A stretch of DNA of 64,000 nucleotides. It comes from Leptospira levettii (GTDB lineage: Bacteria; Spirochaetota; Leptospiria; Leptospirales; Leptospiraceae). Shown one piece after another: positions 49,150 through 59,189 of the stretch. Positions within the stretch are counted from its first letter, which is position 1; each line of letters begins with the position of its first letter. Under the pieces are notes generated by a model that ran no database searches, was not told the DNA's origin, and worked only from the letters and a program-made list of their open reading frames with translations. A program made the translations under genes and the position numbers. Location of the stretch: contig NZ_NPDM01000008.1 of the NCBI RefSeq assembly GCF_002812085.1, forward strand, positions 1 through 64,000, given 5' to 3'.

Positions 49150-49659
49150 TTAAAAAAAGCGCAAAAGAAAAGAACGGATCCAAAATCCAATGGGACTCAA
49201 AATTCCAGAATCTGCAAAAACAACCTTTCCGTTGGCATCGATAAAGAGTGTGGTTGGATAAGCGGAAATCCTCCATTCCTTTAACATTCGGTAATCTGCA
49301 GTGTAGATCGGATAAGTGGATTCAGAAGATAGGTGGGAGAGGATTTCTTTTGTCTCCTCTGAATCTTCGGATTCTAAAACAGACAAAAACATAGTTTCTT
49401 TTGGTAAAAATTTTAAATTGGCTTCCAGGATGGGAGTGTAGGCCTTACACACCGTACACCAAGTTGCCCAGAAATAAACCACTTTCGGGTGGCCTTTCCA
49501 TGAGTTAGCTTCCGTTGGGGTTGTTGCGAGTGCCTCAATCGGAATGGATGGGTTTGTGTCCTTTGCCTTAAAGTAGGCAAAACCTAATGTTGCCGAAAAA
49601 AAGAAAACAAAGGCAAACACCACTTTCCAGCCATAAGGCAACTGCTTCCAAATTTTCAT
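49150..49659 (-). CDS. Membrane-anchored thioredoxin-like protein, TlpA/ResA type
   Basis: About 169 residues from ATG 49659; a longer reading upstream would overlap the UbiA gene and put a polar stretch before the membrane helix. One N-terminal helix (about residues 10-30) anchors it, leaving a periplasmic thioredoxin fold with FWATWCTVCKAYTP as the redox CxxC and AYPTTLFIDANGKV with the cis-proline. TlpA/ResA proteins reduce periplasmic disulfides, often for cytochrome c assembly; no cytochrome genes are nearby. It lies two bases after the prenyltransferase gene. Confidence 0.85.
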   Translation of the reverse strand: MKIWKQLPYGWKVVFAFVFFFSATLGFAYFKAKDTNPSIPIEALATTPTEANSWKGHPKVVYFWATWCTVCKAYTPILEANLKFLPKETMFLSVLESEDSEETKEILSHLSSESTYPIYTADYRMLKEWRISAYPTTLFIDANGKVVFADSGILSPIGFWIRSFLLRFF

Positions 49660-49661
49660 CT

Positions 49662-50561
49662 CTATTGGTAGACTGGTAGATGGCTCGATATGTTCCCAAA
49701 CATCAAAAATAAGATGAGGACAAGCCAAATGACACCAGAGACGAGCACACTCACATCGGTGAGAATGGCTCTTGTGGGGTTATGGCCCATATTTTTGATG
49801 TAAATGATATAAAGGGAACGAAAAATCGCATACACAACAATCGGAACTGTATACACCATATAAGGAGTTCCTAAACTTTTTGCCGTATCGGGACTGACAG
49901 TATACATCACATAACTCACAAGAGTTAAGGTTGCCACAACAGCCATCATCAAATCTAAAAATTCAATGGAGTATTCTTCCAAAATTTTTCTATGTTTGCC
50001 AGCATCCGTTTTTAGGATATTGATTTCACCTCTCCGTTTGGAAAATCCCCAAAAGAGTGCGAGCATAAAGGTACAAAGTAATAACCAATGCGAAAATTCA
50101 ACACCAATGACGATGGCACCAGCAATGGCCCGAAGTACAAACCCGATTGAAATACTCATCACATCTAAGATCACAATGTGTTTTAAAACCTTGCTATACA
50201 ACATATTGAATAATAGATAAAAGATGGTTAAATAAAAGAATACAGGTGAAAGTTTGTAAGAACCAATCAAAGCGATTGGCAAAATAACGCCTGTTATTGC
50301 AAGAGCTATTCCAGAATCCAAATCCCCACTGGCAAGAGGACGGTGTTTTTTTTCAGGGTGTTTTGCATCTTCCTTTTGGTCTAAAAAATCGTTAAAGACA
50401 TATTGGCAACTTGCAACAAGTGAAAAAAACAAAAATGCCAAACATACCTTTGTGAATGAAGGTACATCAAAAATTCGTTTTGAAAAAATTAATCCAGCAA
50501 ACAGGATGATGTTTTTGATCCACTGTGGGATCCTCATGAGTTTAATGTATAAAAAAATCAT
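49662..50561 (-). CDS. UbiA-family polyprenyl-phosphate phosphoribosyltransferase-like
   Basis: A 299-residue integral membrane enzyme with about eight or nine helices. NDFLDQKEDAKHPEKKHRPL (near residue 58) with the following ASGD matches the decaprenyl-phosphate 5-phosphoribosyltransferase branch of the UbiA superfamily, which moves phosphoribose from PRPP to a polyprenyl phosphate. The opening IPQWIKNIILFAGLIFS is also typical. In mycobacteria the product feeds arabinan synthesis. The upstream gene, coupled by a four-base overlap, encodes a one-helix protein with a beta domain. A cell-surface glycan role in this organism is inference. Quinone or heme prenylation is less likely from the motif. 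Confidence 0.83.
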   Translation of the reverse strand: MIFLYIKLMRIPQWIKNIILFAGLIFSKRIFDVPSFTKVCLAFLFFSLVASCQYVFNDFLDQKEDAKHPEKKHRPLASGDLDSGIALAITGVILPIALIGSYKLSPVFFYLTIFYLLFNMLYSKVLKHIVILDVMSISIGFVLRAIAGAIVIGVEFSHWLLLCTFMLALFWGFSKRRGEINILKTDAGKHRKILEEYSIEFLDLMMAVVATLTLVSYVMYTVSPDTAKSLGTPYMVYTVPIVVYAIFRSLYIIYIKNMGHNPTRAILTDVSVLVSGVIWLVLILFLMFGNISSHLPVYQ

Positions 50562-51571
50562 TTTTTCTTAACTTTGTGGGCTTCAATGTATTTCATTTTG
50601 ACTTTGATCATTTTGGCACCTTCCACAGTTGGAAAAACCAAATGGATCTGGGGGTCTCGCCCAGTGGTAATCATTTCCAACAATTCACCTGGTTGTTGTT
50701 TTCCTGCAGTTTTAATATCTGATATTTTTAAATAGTCTAAAACATCTTGTGGGATAAGACTTTCACTGACAGTGATTTTTTTTGAATATAATACTTTGCC
50801 TTTGGCATCCAGTATTTGTAAATCATCCAAAACAAATCGAATCCCCCTTTGTTCCAAAGGATCCATTCTGAGTCCGCCAAATTTGCTCATAGGTTCTGGT
50901 AGTGTAAATACATATTCATTCCACTCACCAAGTCCCGATTTTGAAACAGGCAACGAAACCATAGTTAAATCAGAAGTTTGCGGATGATCTTTATCCACAA
51001 ATGTATACATTTTTATGGTCTGATCTTTGAATGTAGGGAATTTGTATTGGTAATAAAATATTCCAAAAATCAATAATGAAAGAATGGATGTTGTCAAAAT
51101 GATTCGAATTTTACGAATATGATTGAATTGATCCAATCGTGTGAACCATTTGGTTCGAAAGAGTTTTTTTGATTCTTTAGTCAAAAAGTCAAACGTAATT
51201 ATACAACCATCAAGAACTTCGTTTAACTTAGCCTCATCCTTTTTTTCTTGTTTAGAAAAAGATTTTAAGAATCCAAAAGCTTTAGTTTTAGTTTCTGGAG
51301 TAGTAAATGAGCTTAGATCTCCATCATACAAAAACTGTTTTCCATCATGTAGCATTTGGTAACAATTTACCAAATCGTAAACAAGTAAGTTTATTAGAAT
51401 ATTTGCATCTTCCGGTTTATCATTAGAGACAAGAATATCCACTGATTCCAAACGAGACTCTATTTGTTCGAGTTTTTGCTTTAAATCTTTTTTTCGAACC
51501 TCAAATTGTGTTTCTTCCGCATTGAGTTCAGGAGATTTCCAATTTGAGTTTAAAATTTCTTTCACTGACAT
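50558..51571 (-). CDS. Single-pass membrane protein with extracytoplasmic beta domain
   Basis: About 338 residues from ATG 51571; a GTG two codons upstream (51577) has a better-placed AGGA and is an alternative. Residues about 1-160 are charged and helical, then one membrane helix (about 170-190, ILTTSILSLLIFGIFYYQ), then a beta-rich outside domain containing FGGLRMDPLEQRGIRFVLDD. That pattern is met in extracytoplasmic parts of glycosyltransferase-linked membrane proteins. The stop overlaps the UbiA-type gene start (ATGA), suggesting a joint function. No enzyme motif was recognised. Confidence 0.65.
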   Translation of the reverse strand: MSVKEILNSNWKSPELNAEETQFEVRKKDLKQKLEQIESRLESVDILVSNDKPEDANILINLLVYDLVNCYQMLHDGKQFLYDGDLSSFTTPETKTKAFGFLKSFSKQEKKDEAKLNEVLDGCIITFDFLTKESKKLFRTKWFTRLDQFNHIRKIRIILTTSILSLLIFGIFYYQYKFPTFKDQTIKMYTFVDKDHPQTSDLTMVSLPVSKSGLGEWNEYVFTLPEPMSKFGGLRMDPLEQRGIRFVLDDLQILDAKGKVLYSKKITVSESLIPQDVLDYLKISDIKTAGKQQPGELLEMITTGRDPQIHLVFPTVEGAKMIKVKMKYIEAHKVKKK

Positions 51572-51631
51572 TTTCACAACTACCAATCCTGATTGTGCCT
51601 AAAATTACTAAAACTGATTTTTCTATCCATT

Positions 51632-53158
51632 TTACCCGACTTGGATTTTTACACCGTCGTCGATGGTACCCATTTTTGGGACTCCTGAATGGCCTGTCGC
51701 TGCGATAAGAACTGTAAATATTCCCACCCTACCGACATACATCACAGCAGCATAAAATAACTTCTCGATATCCCCCAATTGGGAAGTCAGGTTCAAACTG
51801 TACCCCACTGTGGAAAACGAAGAAATCAATTCAAAAAAGATAACATGGAGAGAGTGTTGGTTTTGGTCCAAAACCCCAAGCAAAATGAATACAAATGCCA
51901 AGGATACCGTTGCTAAAAAATAAACCCGAATTGCTACTGCCACGGAATTTTTAGAAACCGTTTCACCAAATAACATGACAGGTTTGGAAGGTTGGATGAC
52001 ATTCTTTAAATAAGCAAGCAACAAAACAAAAGTTGTGATTTTGATACCACCCGCAGTCCCTTGTGGACCACCACCAATAAACATAAGTACGGTGATGATG
52101 ATCACAGTCGCATCATTCAAATGGCCAAGGTCCATGGTCGAAAAACCTGCCGTTCGGGAACATACTGACATAAAAAATGCATTGGAAATTTTATCGACTA
52201 GTTCCATGCCATGAAAGGTATGAGGGTTACTCCTTTCTAAGAAATAAATTCCAAGGAATCCAAATAACAAGAGAGCAAAAGACCCATACACCAAAAGTTT
52301 AGATTGGATCCGCGTGGTTTCTCCGCGTAAGTGTTTGTTGTATTCTTCAATTCGATTTTCTAAAATAGCAGAAAACTGTGCAGGTAATAACAAAAAACGA
52401 GGGACATTCCCTGTTTTTAAAGCTTTTTCCATCATAAGGGTCTCAGCGACCACTTCAATGCGGTAAACAATTCTCACAAAGATCGTGAGTAAGACTTTTT
52501 CGAGTAGGATGATGACAGGAAATCCAATCCCTCCGAAAATCACAAGCCCGGAAACGATATACAGAGAAAAAGGATCCAATCGTAAGGCACTGAGGTCATC
52601 TGTGATCGAAAAACCTGCGTTATTGAAAGAAGAAACTGCGGTAAATAGGGAAAAAAACCAACGGGTATTCTCCCCTTCCACTCCTTCTGGCATATGGAGG
52701 TATAAACCAATGGCTCCAAGGATTTCGATCGAAAAAGAAATATTGATAATGGAAAGTAAAATCCGGTTCACTTCATTGGTGGCAAGTGATTCTGTTTCGG
52801 TTTGGGTGTCAATGGCAGCACCAACAAAGGCATTAAACCGAGCATTCCTGGAAATCCCTTTTGTGATGAGAAACCCCACAATCACCGTAAAACTGATGAT
52901 CCCAAGTCCCCCCAGTTGGATGAGGAATAACATGATCCAATGAGTGGAGGAGTTCAGTCCCGAAAGGGGGATGGGTGACAAACCCGTCACACAAATGGAC
53001 GAGGCGGAGAGATAGAGACTATCGACATAGGACAACTCACCTTCTTCCGAAATGTACAAGCCAAACGACCCAAGTAAGATGGCGGCAAAAAAACCAAGGC
53101 ACACCACTCGGGCAAAAGACAAAGTACGAAAAAATCGATTGAAACGAGCAAGTGGCAT
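51632..53158 (-). CDS. TrkH/KtrB-family cation channel subunit
   Basis: A 508-residue membrane protein with the fourfold membrane-pore-membrane repeat of Trk/Ktr potassium transporters. The four filter glycines are seen in SICVTGLSP, SSFNNAGFS, CSRTAGFST and SFSTVGYSLN, and GGGPQGTAGGIKIT lies in the third repeat's broken helix. Length fits KtrB/TrkH. A cytoplasmic TrkA/KtrA partner is not in the window and should be encoded elsewhere. AGGG precedes the ATG. Divergent from fusA with 126 bp between starts. Potassium versus sodium coupling cannot be told. Confidence 0.9.
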   Translation of the reverse strand: MPLARFNRFFRTLSFARVVCLGFFAAILLGSFGLYISEEGELSYVDSLYLSASSICVTGLSPIPLSGLNSSTHWIMLFLIQLGGLGIISFTVIVGFLITKGISRNARFNAFVGAAIDTQTETESLATNEVNRILLSIINISFSIEILGAIGLYLHMPEGVEGENTRWFFSLFTAVSSFNNAGFSITDDLSALRLDPFSLYIVSGLVIFGGIGFPVIILLEKVLLTIFVRIVYRIEVVAETLMMEKALKTGNVPRFLLLPAQFSAILENRIEEYNKHLRGETTRIQSKLLVYGSFALLLFGFLGIYFLERSNPHTFHGMELVDKISNAFFMSVCSRTAGFSTMDLGHLNDATVIIITVLMFIGGGPQGTAGGIKITTFVLLLAYLKNVIQPSKPVMLFGETVSKNSVAVAIRVYFLATVSLAFVFILLGVLDQNQHSLHVIFFELISSFSTVGYSLNLTSQLGDIEKLFYAAVMYVGRVGIFTVLIAATGHSGVPKMGTIDDGVKIQVG

Positions 53159-53284
53159 ATTTCCCTATTCTCTACTTTCTCCAGGATTTTCCCGCTAACC
53201 AAAAATCCCAAGTACTTTACAAACGCAGTCCATTTCAGATTTTGGTAGAATCAATTCAACTTTAACCTTATTTTTGAGGAAAAT

Positions 53285-55405
53285 ATGACCTCTGCGACGC
53301 AAGCAACCAAACGTGATCCAAAATTGGAAAGAATCCGTAATATCGGGATTTCCGCACACATTGACTCTGGGAAAACAACCCTAACAGAACGTATCTTATT
53401 TTATACGAACAAAATTCACGCCATCCACGAAGTACGTGGAAAAGACGGTGTGGGTGCCACTATGGACAGTATGGACCTCGAACGAGAAAGAGGGATCACT
53501 ATCCAGTCAGCAGCTACTTATGCTACCTGGAAAGACATTACCATCAACATCATCGATACTCCGGGCCACGTTGATTTCACGATTGAAGTAGAACGTTCCC
53601 TTCGTGTACTTGACTCTGCGATTATGGTTCTTTGTGGTGTTGCGGGAGTTCAATCTCAGTCCATCACGGTTGACCGTCAGATGAAACGTTACAACGTTCC
53701 ACGTGTTGCCTTTATCAACAAACTTGATAGAACAGGTGCAAACCCATGGAGAGTGATTGACCAACTCCGTGAAAAACTCCACCTCAATGCCCATGCAGTA
53801 CAACTTCCGATCGGACTCGAAAACGATCTGAAAGGAATTGTTGACCTTGTGGAAATGAAGGCATATTACTTTGAAGGTCCAAACGGACAAGATATCAAAA
53901 TCACTGACATCCCAGATGAATTAAAAGACCAAGCGAACGAAAAACGTGAGGCTCTCCTTGATGCAGTGTCACTTTTTAGTGATGAACTCACAGAAGAGAT
54001 GTTAGAAGGAACTCCTTCTGAGGCTCGTATCAAAGAAGCGATTCGTCGTGGTGTCCTTGCACTTAAATTTGTTCCTGTGTTTATGGGATCTGCGTTCAAA
54101 AATAAAGGAGTTCAAAGACTTCTGGATGGAGTCGCAGACTACCTTGCATCTCCTTATGATGTTGAAAACACAGCAAAAGAGATTGGAAACGAAGAAAACG
54201 AACTCATTTTAGATTCTGATCCAGAAAAACCACTCGTATGTCTTGCTTTCAAATTGGAAGACGGTCGTTACGGTCAGTTAACTTATGTTCGTGTTTACCA
54301 AGGTAGACTCGAAAAAGGGATGACGATTTATAATTCATCTAACAACAAACGCCACAACATTGGACGTCTTGTTCGTATGCATTCAAACGAAATGGAAGAT
54401 ATTTCAAAAGCGGAAGCGGGAGATATCGTTGCTCTATTTGGTATCGATTGTGCATCAGGGGATACATTCACTGATGGAAAAACAAAACTCACTATGGAGT
54501 CTATGTTTGTTCCAAACCCTGTAATCTCTCTTACCATTGAATGTAAAGAGTCAAAACAACTTCCAAACCTTGCAAAAGCTCTCAACCGTTTCACAAAAGA
54601 AGACCCAACCTTCCAAACGGAAATTGATAAAGAGTCCGGTCAAACCATCATCAAAGGGATGGGAGAACTCCACCTCGAAGTTTACATCGAACGTATGAAA
54701 CGTGAGTATGGTGTGGACCTTGTGACTGGTGCACCTCAGGTAGCTTACCGTGAAACCATCACGAAATCGGCAGAATTTGATTACACTCATAAAAAACAAA
54801 CGGGTGGTCAAGGTCAGTTCTCTCGTGTGGCTGGTTACATCGAACCAATCCCACAAGAAGAAGGAAAAGACTACGAATTCGTAGATAAAATCGTGGGTGG
54901 ATCTATCCCTCGTGAATACATCGGATCTTGTGATAAAGGTTTCCGTTCTTGTTTGGAAAGAGGATCCCTCATTGGATTCCCTATCATAGGAGTTCGTTGT
55001 GTGATCAATGATGGTGCTTACCATGATGTGGATTCATCCGATATGGCGTTCCAAATTGGAGCTCGTTACGGATTCCGCCAAGGTTTCTCAAAAGCAGCAC
55101 CAATCATCCTCGAGCCAATCATGCGTGTGGAAGTGGAAGGTCCAACTGAATTCCAAGGTGCGATCCTTGCTTCTGTGAACCAAAGACGTGGTATGATCTT
55201 AAACACAACAGAAGAGAACGGTTATGCAAAAATTGAAGCAGAAGTTCCTCTTGCTGATATGTTTGGTTATTCGACTGTTCTTCGTTCCTCTACCCAAGGA
55301 AAAGCCGAGTTTGCTATGGAATTCTCCAAGTATGCTCCTGTTCCAAGAAACGTAGCGGAAGAGCTAATGAAAAAATACAAAGTCAACAACAAAGACGAAG
55401 AATAA
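53285..55405 (+). CDS. fusA: Translation elongation factor G
   Basis: GTPase catalysing ribosomal translocation. 706 residues. G1 [18 protein letters not shown] (near residue 25), G2 [11 protein letters not shown]3 DTPGHVDFT and G4 NKLDRTG are intact, with domain IV around [16 protein letters not shown] and domain V at the end. TGAGGA lies just upstream of the ATG. It stands alone rather than in the str operon, so a second EF-G copy elsewhere is possible. Spirochaetes often encode two; this could be either the translational or the recycling paralogue. A strong terminator follows. Confidence 0.95.
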   Translation: MTSATQATKRDPKLERIRNIGISAHIDSGKTTLTERILFYTNKIHAIHEVRGKDGVGATMDSMDLERERGITIQSAATYATWKDITINIIDTPGHVDFTIEVERSLRVLDSAIMVLCGVAGVQSQSITVDRQMKRYNVPRVAFINKLDRTGANPWRVIDQLREKLHLNAHAVQLPIGLENDLKGIVDLVEMKAYYFEGPNGQDIKITDIPDELKDQANEKREALLDAVSLFSDELTEEMLEGTPSEARIKEAIRRGVLALKFVPVFMGSAFKNKGVQRLLDGVADYLASPYDVENTAKEIGNEENELILDSDPEKPLVCLAFKLEDGRYGQLTYVRVYQGRLEKGMTIYNSSNNKRHNIGRLVRMHSNEMEDISKAEAGDIVALFGIDCASGDTFTDGKTKLTMESMFVPNPVISLTIECKESKQLPNLAKALNRFTKEDPTFQTEIDKESGQTIIKGMGELHLEVYIERMKREYGVDLVTGAPQVAYRETITKSAEFDYTHKKQTGGQGQFSRVAGYIEPIPQEEGKDYEFVDKIVGGSIPREYIGSCDKGFRSCLERGSLIGFPIIGVRCVINDGAYHDVDSSDMAFQIGARYGFRQGFSKAAPIILEPIMRVEVEGPTEFQGAILASVNQRRGMILNTTEENGYAKIEAEVPLADMFGYSTVLRSSTQGKAEFAMEFSKYAPVPRNVAEELMKKYKVNNKDEE

Positions 55406-55436
55406 AACTTCGTCCTTTCAATCTGTTTGGTTTTGG

Positions 55437-55463
55437 AAAAGGCGGGTTTCTCCCGCCTTTTTT
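55437..55463 (+). terminator. Rho-independent terminator after fusA
   Basis: GGCGGG and CCCGCC arms (55441-55446 and 55452-55457) with a five-base loop are followed by six T, 35 bases after the fusA stop. A-residues before the stem also allow pairing with the T-run, so it could work in both directions. Confidence 0.9.
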
Positions 55464-55507
55464 ATTGCCCTCCCGCTTTTTCATGTCGATACTTGCCTTA
55501 GGGAATT

Positions 55508-56161
55508 ATGCGAAAACAAGGCATCATATTCAGTTTTGGTTTGGTACTGATCACCTTCCCCATCCTTTCCAAACAAATCCAAAAACAAACTCCCAACCAA
55601 ACAAACCAAATGACATACCGAGTTGTCAAAGGTGATTCTTGGTATGGAATCGCTCGTAAAATGAATGTTCCTGCCGAAACCTTGGCAAAGTTAAATGGAA
55701 GGACCACTGCCGAAAATTTGTTCGAAAATGAAAAATTACGAATTCCAAGAGATAAGGAAACCAAATCCATTTCGTCTGAAACAAAGATAAAAGAAAAAAT
55801 AGCCTTCCCTCTTGGACAAAAAGAAAAAATCCAAAAGAAGTTTTCTGAACTTACGTATGACCCTTATAAAGGAATTCAATTCCAAAGAGGGAGTTCCTCT
55901 CTTGTCCGTGCCAGTTTTTCAGGGAAAGTCGTACATGTAGATTATATGGATGGGTATGAAAACTTTGTGATATTAGAACATGAAAACGGACTTTATTCCG
56001 TTTACGGAAATTTAGAAAGGATCCAAGTCACAGAAGGCCAACATGTGAATGCAAAAGATCGATTGGGAATTTTAGCAAAAGACAAGGGATTGTATTTCCA
56101 AATCAACCAAAACAAAACCAATTTAAATCCTGAACTCATCTTACAAAGGGGGTTTGAATGA
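55508..56161 (+). CDS. LysM protein with degenerate LytM/M23 domain
   Basis: A 217-residue exported protein with an N-terminal signal (FSFGLVLITFPILSKQ). A LysM peptidoglycan-binding repeat spans about 37-80 (YRVVKGDSWYGIARKMNVPA). The C-terminal 90 residues keep the M23 barrel pattern (FSGKVVHVDYMDGYENFVIL, then YSVYGNLERIQVTEG), but the zinc ligands His-x3-Asp and His-x-His are replaced, the last motif reading GLYFQIN. It should not be a peptidase; like EnvC and NlpD it may activate an amidase. Its stop overlaps the amidohydrolase start by four bases. Confidence 0.78.
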   Translation: MRKQGIIFSFGLVLITFPILSKQIQKQTPNQTNQMTYRVVKGDSWYGIARKMNVPAETLAKLNGRTTAENLFENEKLRIPRDKETKSISSETKIKEKIAFPLGQKEKIQKKFSELTYDPYKGIQFQRGSSSLVRASFSGKVVHVDYMDGYENFVILEHENGLYSVYGNLERIQVTEGQHVNAKDRLGILAKDKGLYFQINQNKTNLNPELILQRGFE

Positions 56162-57387
56162 CCCGACCTATTTTGTTACAATCTGCTTCCCTATTCCGAA
56201 ATGGAAAAATGGAATCAAAAGATCTTCTGTTTACGGGTGAAAAAATCACAAGTATCGAAGACTCTATCACACCTAACAAGGATATGTTTACAGTTTCCTT
56301 ACAAGGGAAAAAACTTTATCCTGGATTTATCAATTCACATGACCATTTGCTCGCCAGTTACTTACCAAAAGTAGGTGGAACAGAAAAACACCTTTCCTGG
56401 TTATCCTATGATAATTTGTATAAAAGTTCAGGTGTGTTTGCAGAACGCCAACAAATTGATCCAGAAATTTTATACTACCTCGGTGCTTATAAAAACTTAT
56501 TTGCAGGTGTGACGGCTGTCTTTGATCACATTCCTCATTTTGTACAAAACCCCTTTCGAGGAATTTTACCTGTCAAATTGATATCGGATTATACCTTAGC
56601 ACATTCCGTAGGGAATTATAGTTTGGATTGGGGTGAAGGGCCTGCATTAGAATATAGAATGGCAGAACACGCAAACCTTCCTTTTGTCACTCATTTAGCA
56701 GAAGGTTTAGATGATGATTCCAAACAATCCCTTCGTATGTTAGAAAAAATGGATGCTCTTGGGCCTCATTCTGTTCTTGTTCATTGTTTGCCATTTGGAC
56801 CAAAAGAAGCTGATAAAATTGCAGAAAAAGGTGCATCCATTGTTTGGTGCCCTACTTCAAACCTCCACATCTTTGGAAAAACTACCAATATCAAACTCTT
56901 CCTAGAAAGAGGAGTTAACGTTTGTTTGGGGACAGATTCTTCTCCAAGTGGATCCAATCATTTATTGGAAGAACTAAAAACTGCAAAATCCATTTATTTT
57001 GGATTATACGGTGAAGAACTACCTGAAGAAACATTATTAAAAATGGTTACGGAAAATCCAAGAAAAGCCTTTCGGATGGGAAATCCAAATTCACTAATGC
57101 CTGGTTTAAATTGTGATTTTGTCGTGATCAGTGATGAGAAAAAAACTTCTGAGTTAAATGTATCGGAACTTCATTGGAAACACATTGATTTAGTTGTCAT
57201 CGATGGTTATCCCATTTATGGATCACTTGAATTTTTGTCACTCTTCCAAGAGTTTGGATTGGGTACAGAAGAAATTTCGATCGAAGGAAAAAACAAGTTG
57301 GTTGCGGGTTCACCAAAAAAACTCATGAAACAAGTTTCTGACAGTGTCGGTTACAAAAAGAGTTTGGCTTTTTTACCTAATTTTTAA
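56158..57387 (+). CDS. Amidohydrolase-superfamily protein
   Basis: A 409-residue metal-dependent hydrolase of the cyclic amidohydrolase/deaminase group. Metal ligands appear as the HxH in FINSHDHLLASY (near residue 60), His in PFVTHLAEG, His in SVLVHCLPFG and Asp in CLGTDSSPSGSNHLLEE. The closest groups are the ATZ/TRZ and S-adenosylhomocysteine/methylthioadenosine deaminases, but the substrate cannot be read from these motifs. Coupled by four bases to the LytM-like gene and 24 bp upstream of a cyclic-nucleotide-domain gene, so it is part of a plus-strand run. Confidence 0.8.
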   Translation: MTRPILLQSASLFRNGKMESKDLLFTGEKITSIEDSITPNKDMFTVSLQGKKLYPGFINSHDHLLASYLPKVGGTEKHLSWLSYDNLYKSSGVFAERQQIDPEILYYLGAYKNLFAGVTAVFDHIPHFVQNPFRGILPVKLISDYTLAHSVGNYSLDWGEGPALEYRMAEHANLPFVTHLAEGLDDDSKQSLRMLEKMDALGPHSVLVHCLPFGPKEADKIAEKGASIVWCPTSNLHIFGKTTNIKLFLERGVNVCLGTDSSPSGSNHLLEELKTAKSIYFGLYGEELPEETLLKMVTENPRKAFRMGNPNSLMPGLNCDFVVISDEKKTSELNVSELHWKHIDLVVIDGYPIYGSLEFLSLFQEFGLGTEEISIEGKNKLVAGSPKKLMKQVSDSVGYKKSLAFLPNF

Positions 57388-57411
57388 AAATGAAGCGCAA
57401 GCGAGGCATGA

Positions 57412-58464
57412 GTGTCAGGTCCTATCGTACGAAATTATAAAGGTGGTTCCATTGTCTATTTTGAAAAAGACAAGGCAGAGGATATCTTTGTACTACAAAA
57501 AGGCCGAGTTGTACTAACTTACACGAATATCAATGGAGTGGAACTCAAAGAGGATGTAAAACTCGGTGAGTTTTTCGGAGTGAAGAGTGCCATTGGTCGT
57601 TACCCTAGGGAAGAAACAGCGCAAGTGATTGGTGCTGCAACAGTGCTTGTCTTCAAAGTGCCTGAATTCGAAAAATTTGTCTCAGATAAAACCCATCTCA
57701 TCATCAAAATGCTCAAAGTATTCTCAAGCCAACTGAGGCAAGTGCACAGACAGGTTAGGGAAATCCTCGGACAAGGGGAAGCGAAGAACCCAGCATTTGA
57801 GCTCATGAACGTTGCAGAAGTTTTTTATAAAAATGGTAACTTTGACCATGCAGCCTATGCATTTGAGAAATACATCCAGCATTATCCGGACGGAATGTAC
57901 TTAGACCGAGCCAAACAACTTTTAGACTTAGCTCGCAAAAAAACACCATTCCCTCTCACCATACAAGAGTTAGTTTATAAGCCCGAACCAGGATCCCAAA
58001 CAGGAAAACTCCAAGAGATGTTAAAAACGATGGCAGTCCAATCACCAACTGCCACTTCCAGTGTGGACCCAAATTCCATTCTTTCCCAATATGACAAAGC
58101 ATCCACTCTCATGAATGCAGGGAAATATGCAGATGCGATTGAACTCTTCAAAACTGTATCCGATCGAACTGATTCAGTGACTCAAGAAGAAGAACAGTTT
58201 GTTGAAAATTCACTTTTTTATATGGGAAAATCTAGTTTTAAAGCAAAAGATTATCCAAGTGCCATTTCTCATTTTTCCAGTTTTATCAAACGTTATCCAA
58301 AAGGACTACTGCTCAAAGAAAACCTTTACCATTTGGCTCTCGCAACAGAAGCCTCCGGGGACAAAGAAAAAGCAAAACAACTCTTCCAAAAGGTAACACA
58401 AATGCCTCCTATGGATGACAGTATCTCAGAAGATGCCAAATCCAAACTCAAAGGAGGTAGATAG
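57412..58464 (+). CDS. Cyclic-nucleotide-binding-domain protein with TPR repeats
   Basis: A 350-residue protein starting at GTG 57412, set by GAGG about six bases upstream and an in-frame stop just before. The first 120 residues are a cNMP-binding jelly roll ([20 protein letters not shown], then [20 protein letters not shown]). Residues about 130-180 and 230-345 are TPR-like, with the Ypx-type repeats [19 protein letters not shown] and [17 protein letters not shown]. There is no DNA-binding domain, so it may sense a nucleotide and act through protein contacts. Its TAG overlaps the GTG of the next cNMP protein by one base. Confidence 0.8.
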   Translation: MSGPIVRNYKGGSIVYFEKDKAEDIFVLQKGRVVLTYTNINGVELKEDVKLGEFFGVKSAIGRYPREETAQVIGAATVLVFKVPEFEKFVSDKTHLIIKMLKVFSSQLRQVHRQVREILGQGEAKNPAFELMNVAEVFYKNGNFDHAAYAFEKYIQHYPDGMYLDRAKQLLDLARKKTPFPLTIQELVYKPEPGSQTGKLQEMLKTMAVQSPTATSSVDPNSILSQYDKASTLMNAGKYADAIELFKTVSDRTDSVTQEEEQFVENSLFYMGKSSFKAKDYPSAISHFSSFIKRYPKGLLLKENLYHLALATEASGDKEKAKQLFQKVTQMPPMDDSISEDAKSKLKGGR

Positions 58465-59108
58465 TGAACGACCAAATGTTAGAAGCTATGTTTGGGAAAT
58501 TTGGAAAGGTTTTCCAACCAAACGAAGTTTTATTTTGTGAATACGAACCTGGTAACGATTTTTACCTCATCAAAGAAGGCAAAGTCAAAATCACAAAAAC
58601 CATAGGCACAAGTATCAAAACCTTAGATGTCTTGGAAGCAGGTGATATTTTGGGAGAGATGGCAATTTTAGAAGAACAACCTAGATCGGCCACTGCCATC
58701 GCTGTGACGGAAGTCAAAGCTCTCAATTTTAATCGTGCAAACTTTGAGATGCTCATGACCAAAAACCCTGCTCTTGCGATGAAATTATTACATATCTTTT
58801 CCTTTCGGATTTATGACCAAAAAAGACGTCTGATGATCCTTCTTATGGATGACATTGTAGGAAAAGTTTGTGACGTCTTTGTGATGTTATACGAGAAGCA
58901 GTATAATAATGATGTATATAATGAAATCATCCTTTCTGCAACAGTGGATGACATTGCCAATTGGTGTGCCCAACCCGTGGGCGAAGTCCAAAAAGTCCTC
59001 ATGCAATATGTAAAAACTGGGAAACTTGACCTCTACCCAGATAAAATTGTTATTCACAATATCTCCGATTTTCAAAGGATAGTGAATCAGAAACGTAAAC
59101 CTACGTAA
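58464..59108 (+). CDS. Crp/Fnr-family transcription regulator-like protein
   Basis: A 214-residue protein starting at GTG 58464 behind a perfect AAGGAGGT (58451-58458). The N-terminal cNMP domain has [14 protein letters not shown] and [20 protein letters not shown], the phosphate-binding cassette of cyclic-nucleotide domains. The last 70 residues look like a winged helix ([20 protein letters not shown]), somewhat divergent from CRP. It is translationally coupled to the other cNMP protein and ends one base before a tRNA gene. Ligand and targets are unknown. Confidence 0.82.
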   Translation: MNDQMLEAMFGKFGKVFQPNEVLFCEYEPGNDFYLIKEGKVKITKTIGTSIKTLDVLEAGDILGEMAILEEQPRSATAIAVTEVKALNFNRANFEMLMTKNPALAMKLLHIFSFRIYDQKRRLMILLMDDIVGKVCDVFVMLYEKQYNNDVYNEIILSATVDDIANWCAQPVGEVQKVLMQYVKTGKLDLYPDKIVIHNISDFQRIVNQKRKPT

Positions 59109-59109
59109 A

Positions 59110-59182
59110 GCTCCCATAGCTCAGGTGGATAGAGCACTAGTTTCCTAAACTGGGGACACAGGTTCGAATCCTGTTGGGGGCA
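59110..59182 (+). tRNA. tRNA-Arg (anticodon CCU)
   Basis: A complete 73-nt cloverleaf. Acceptor stem GCTCCCA pairs with TGGGGGC including one G-T pair; the anticodon loop TTCCTAA gives CCU, reading AGG; the T arm ACAGG/CCTGT carries TTCGAAT. CCA is not encoded. It sits one base after the Crp-like stop and seven bases before the prmC ATG, so it must be cut out of an mRNA. Confidence 0.95.
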
Positions 59183-59189
59183 AAAGATC

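Noticed and set aside
52485..52943. A 152-codon plus-strand frame opposite the TrkH-like gene
   Set aside because: No ribosome-binding site or motif; it mirrors conserved membrane helices on the other strand.
53507..55024. Minus-strand frames opposite fusA
   Set aside because: EF-G is fully conserved across the stretch; the opposite frames show no start signal or domain.
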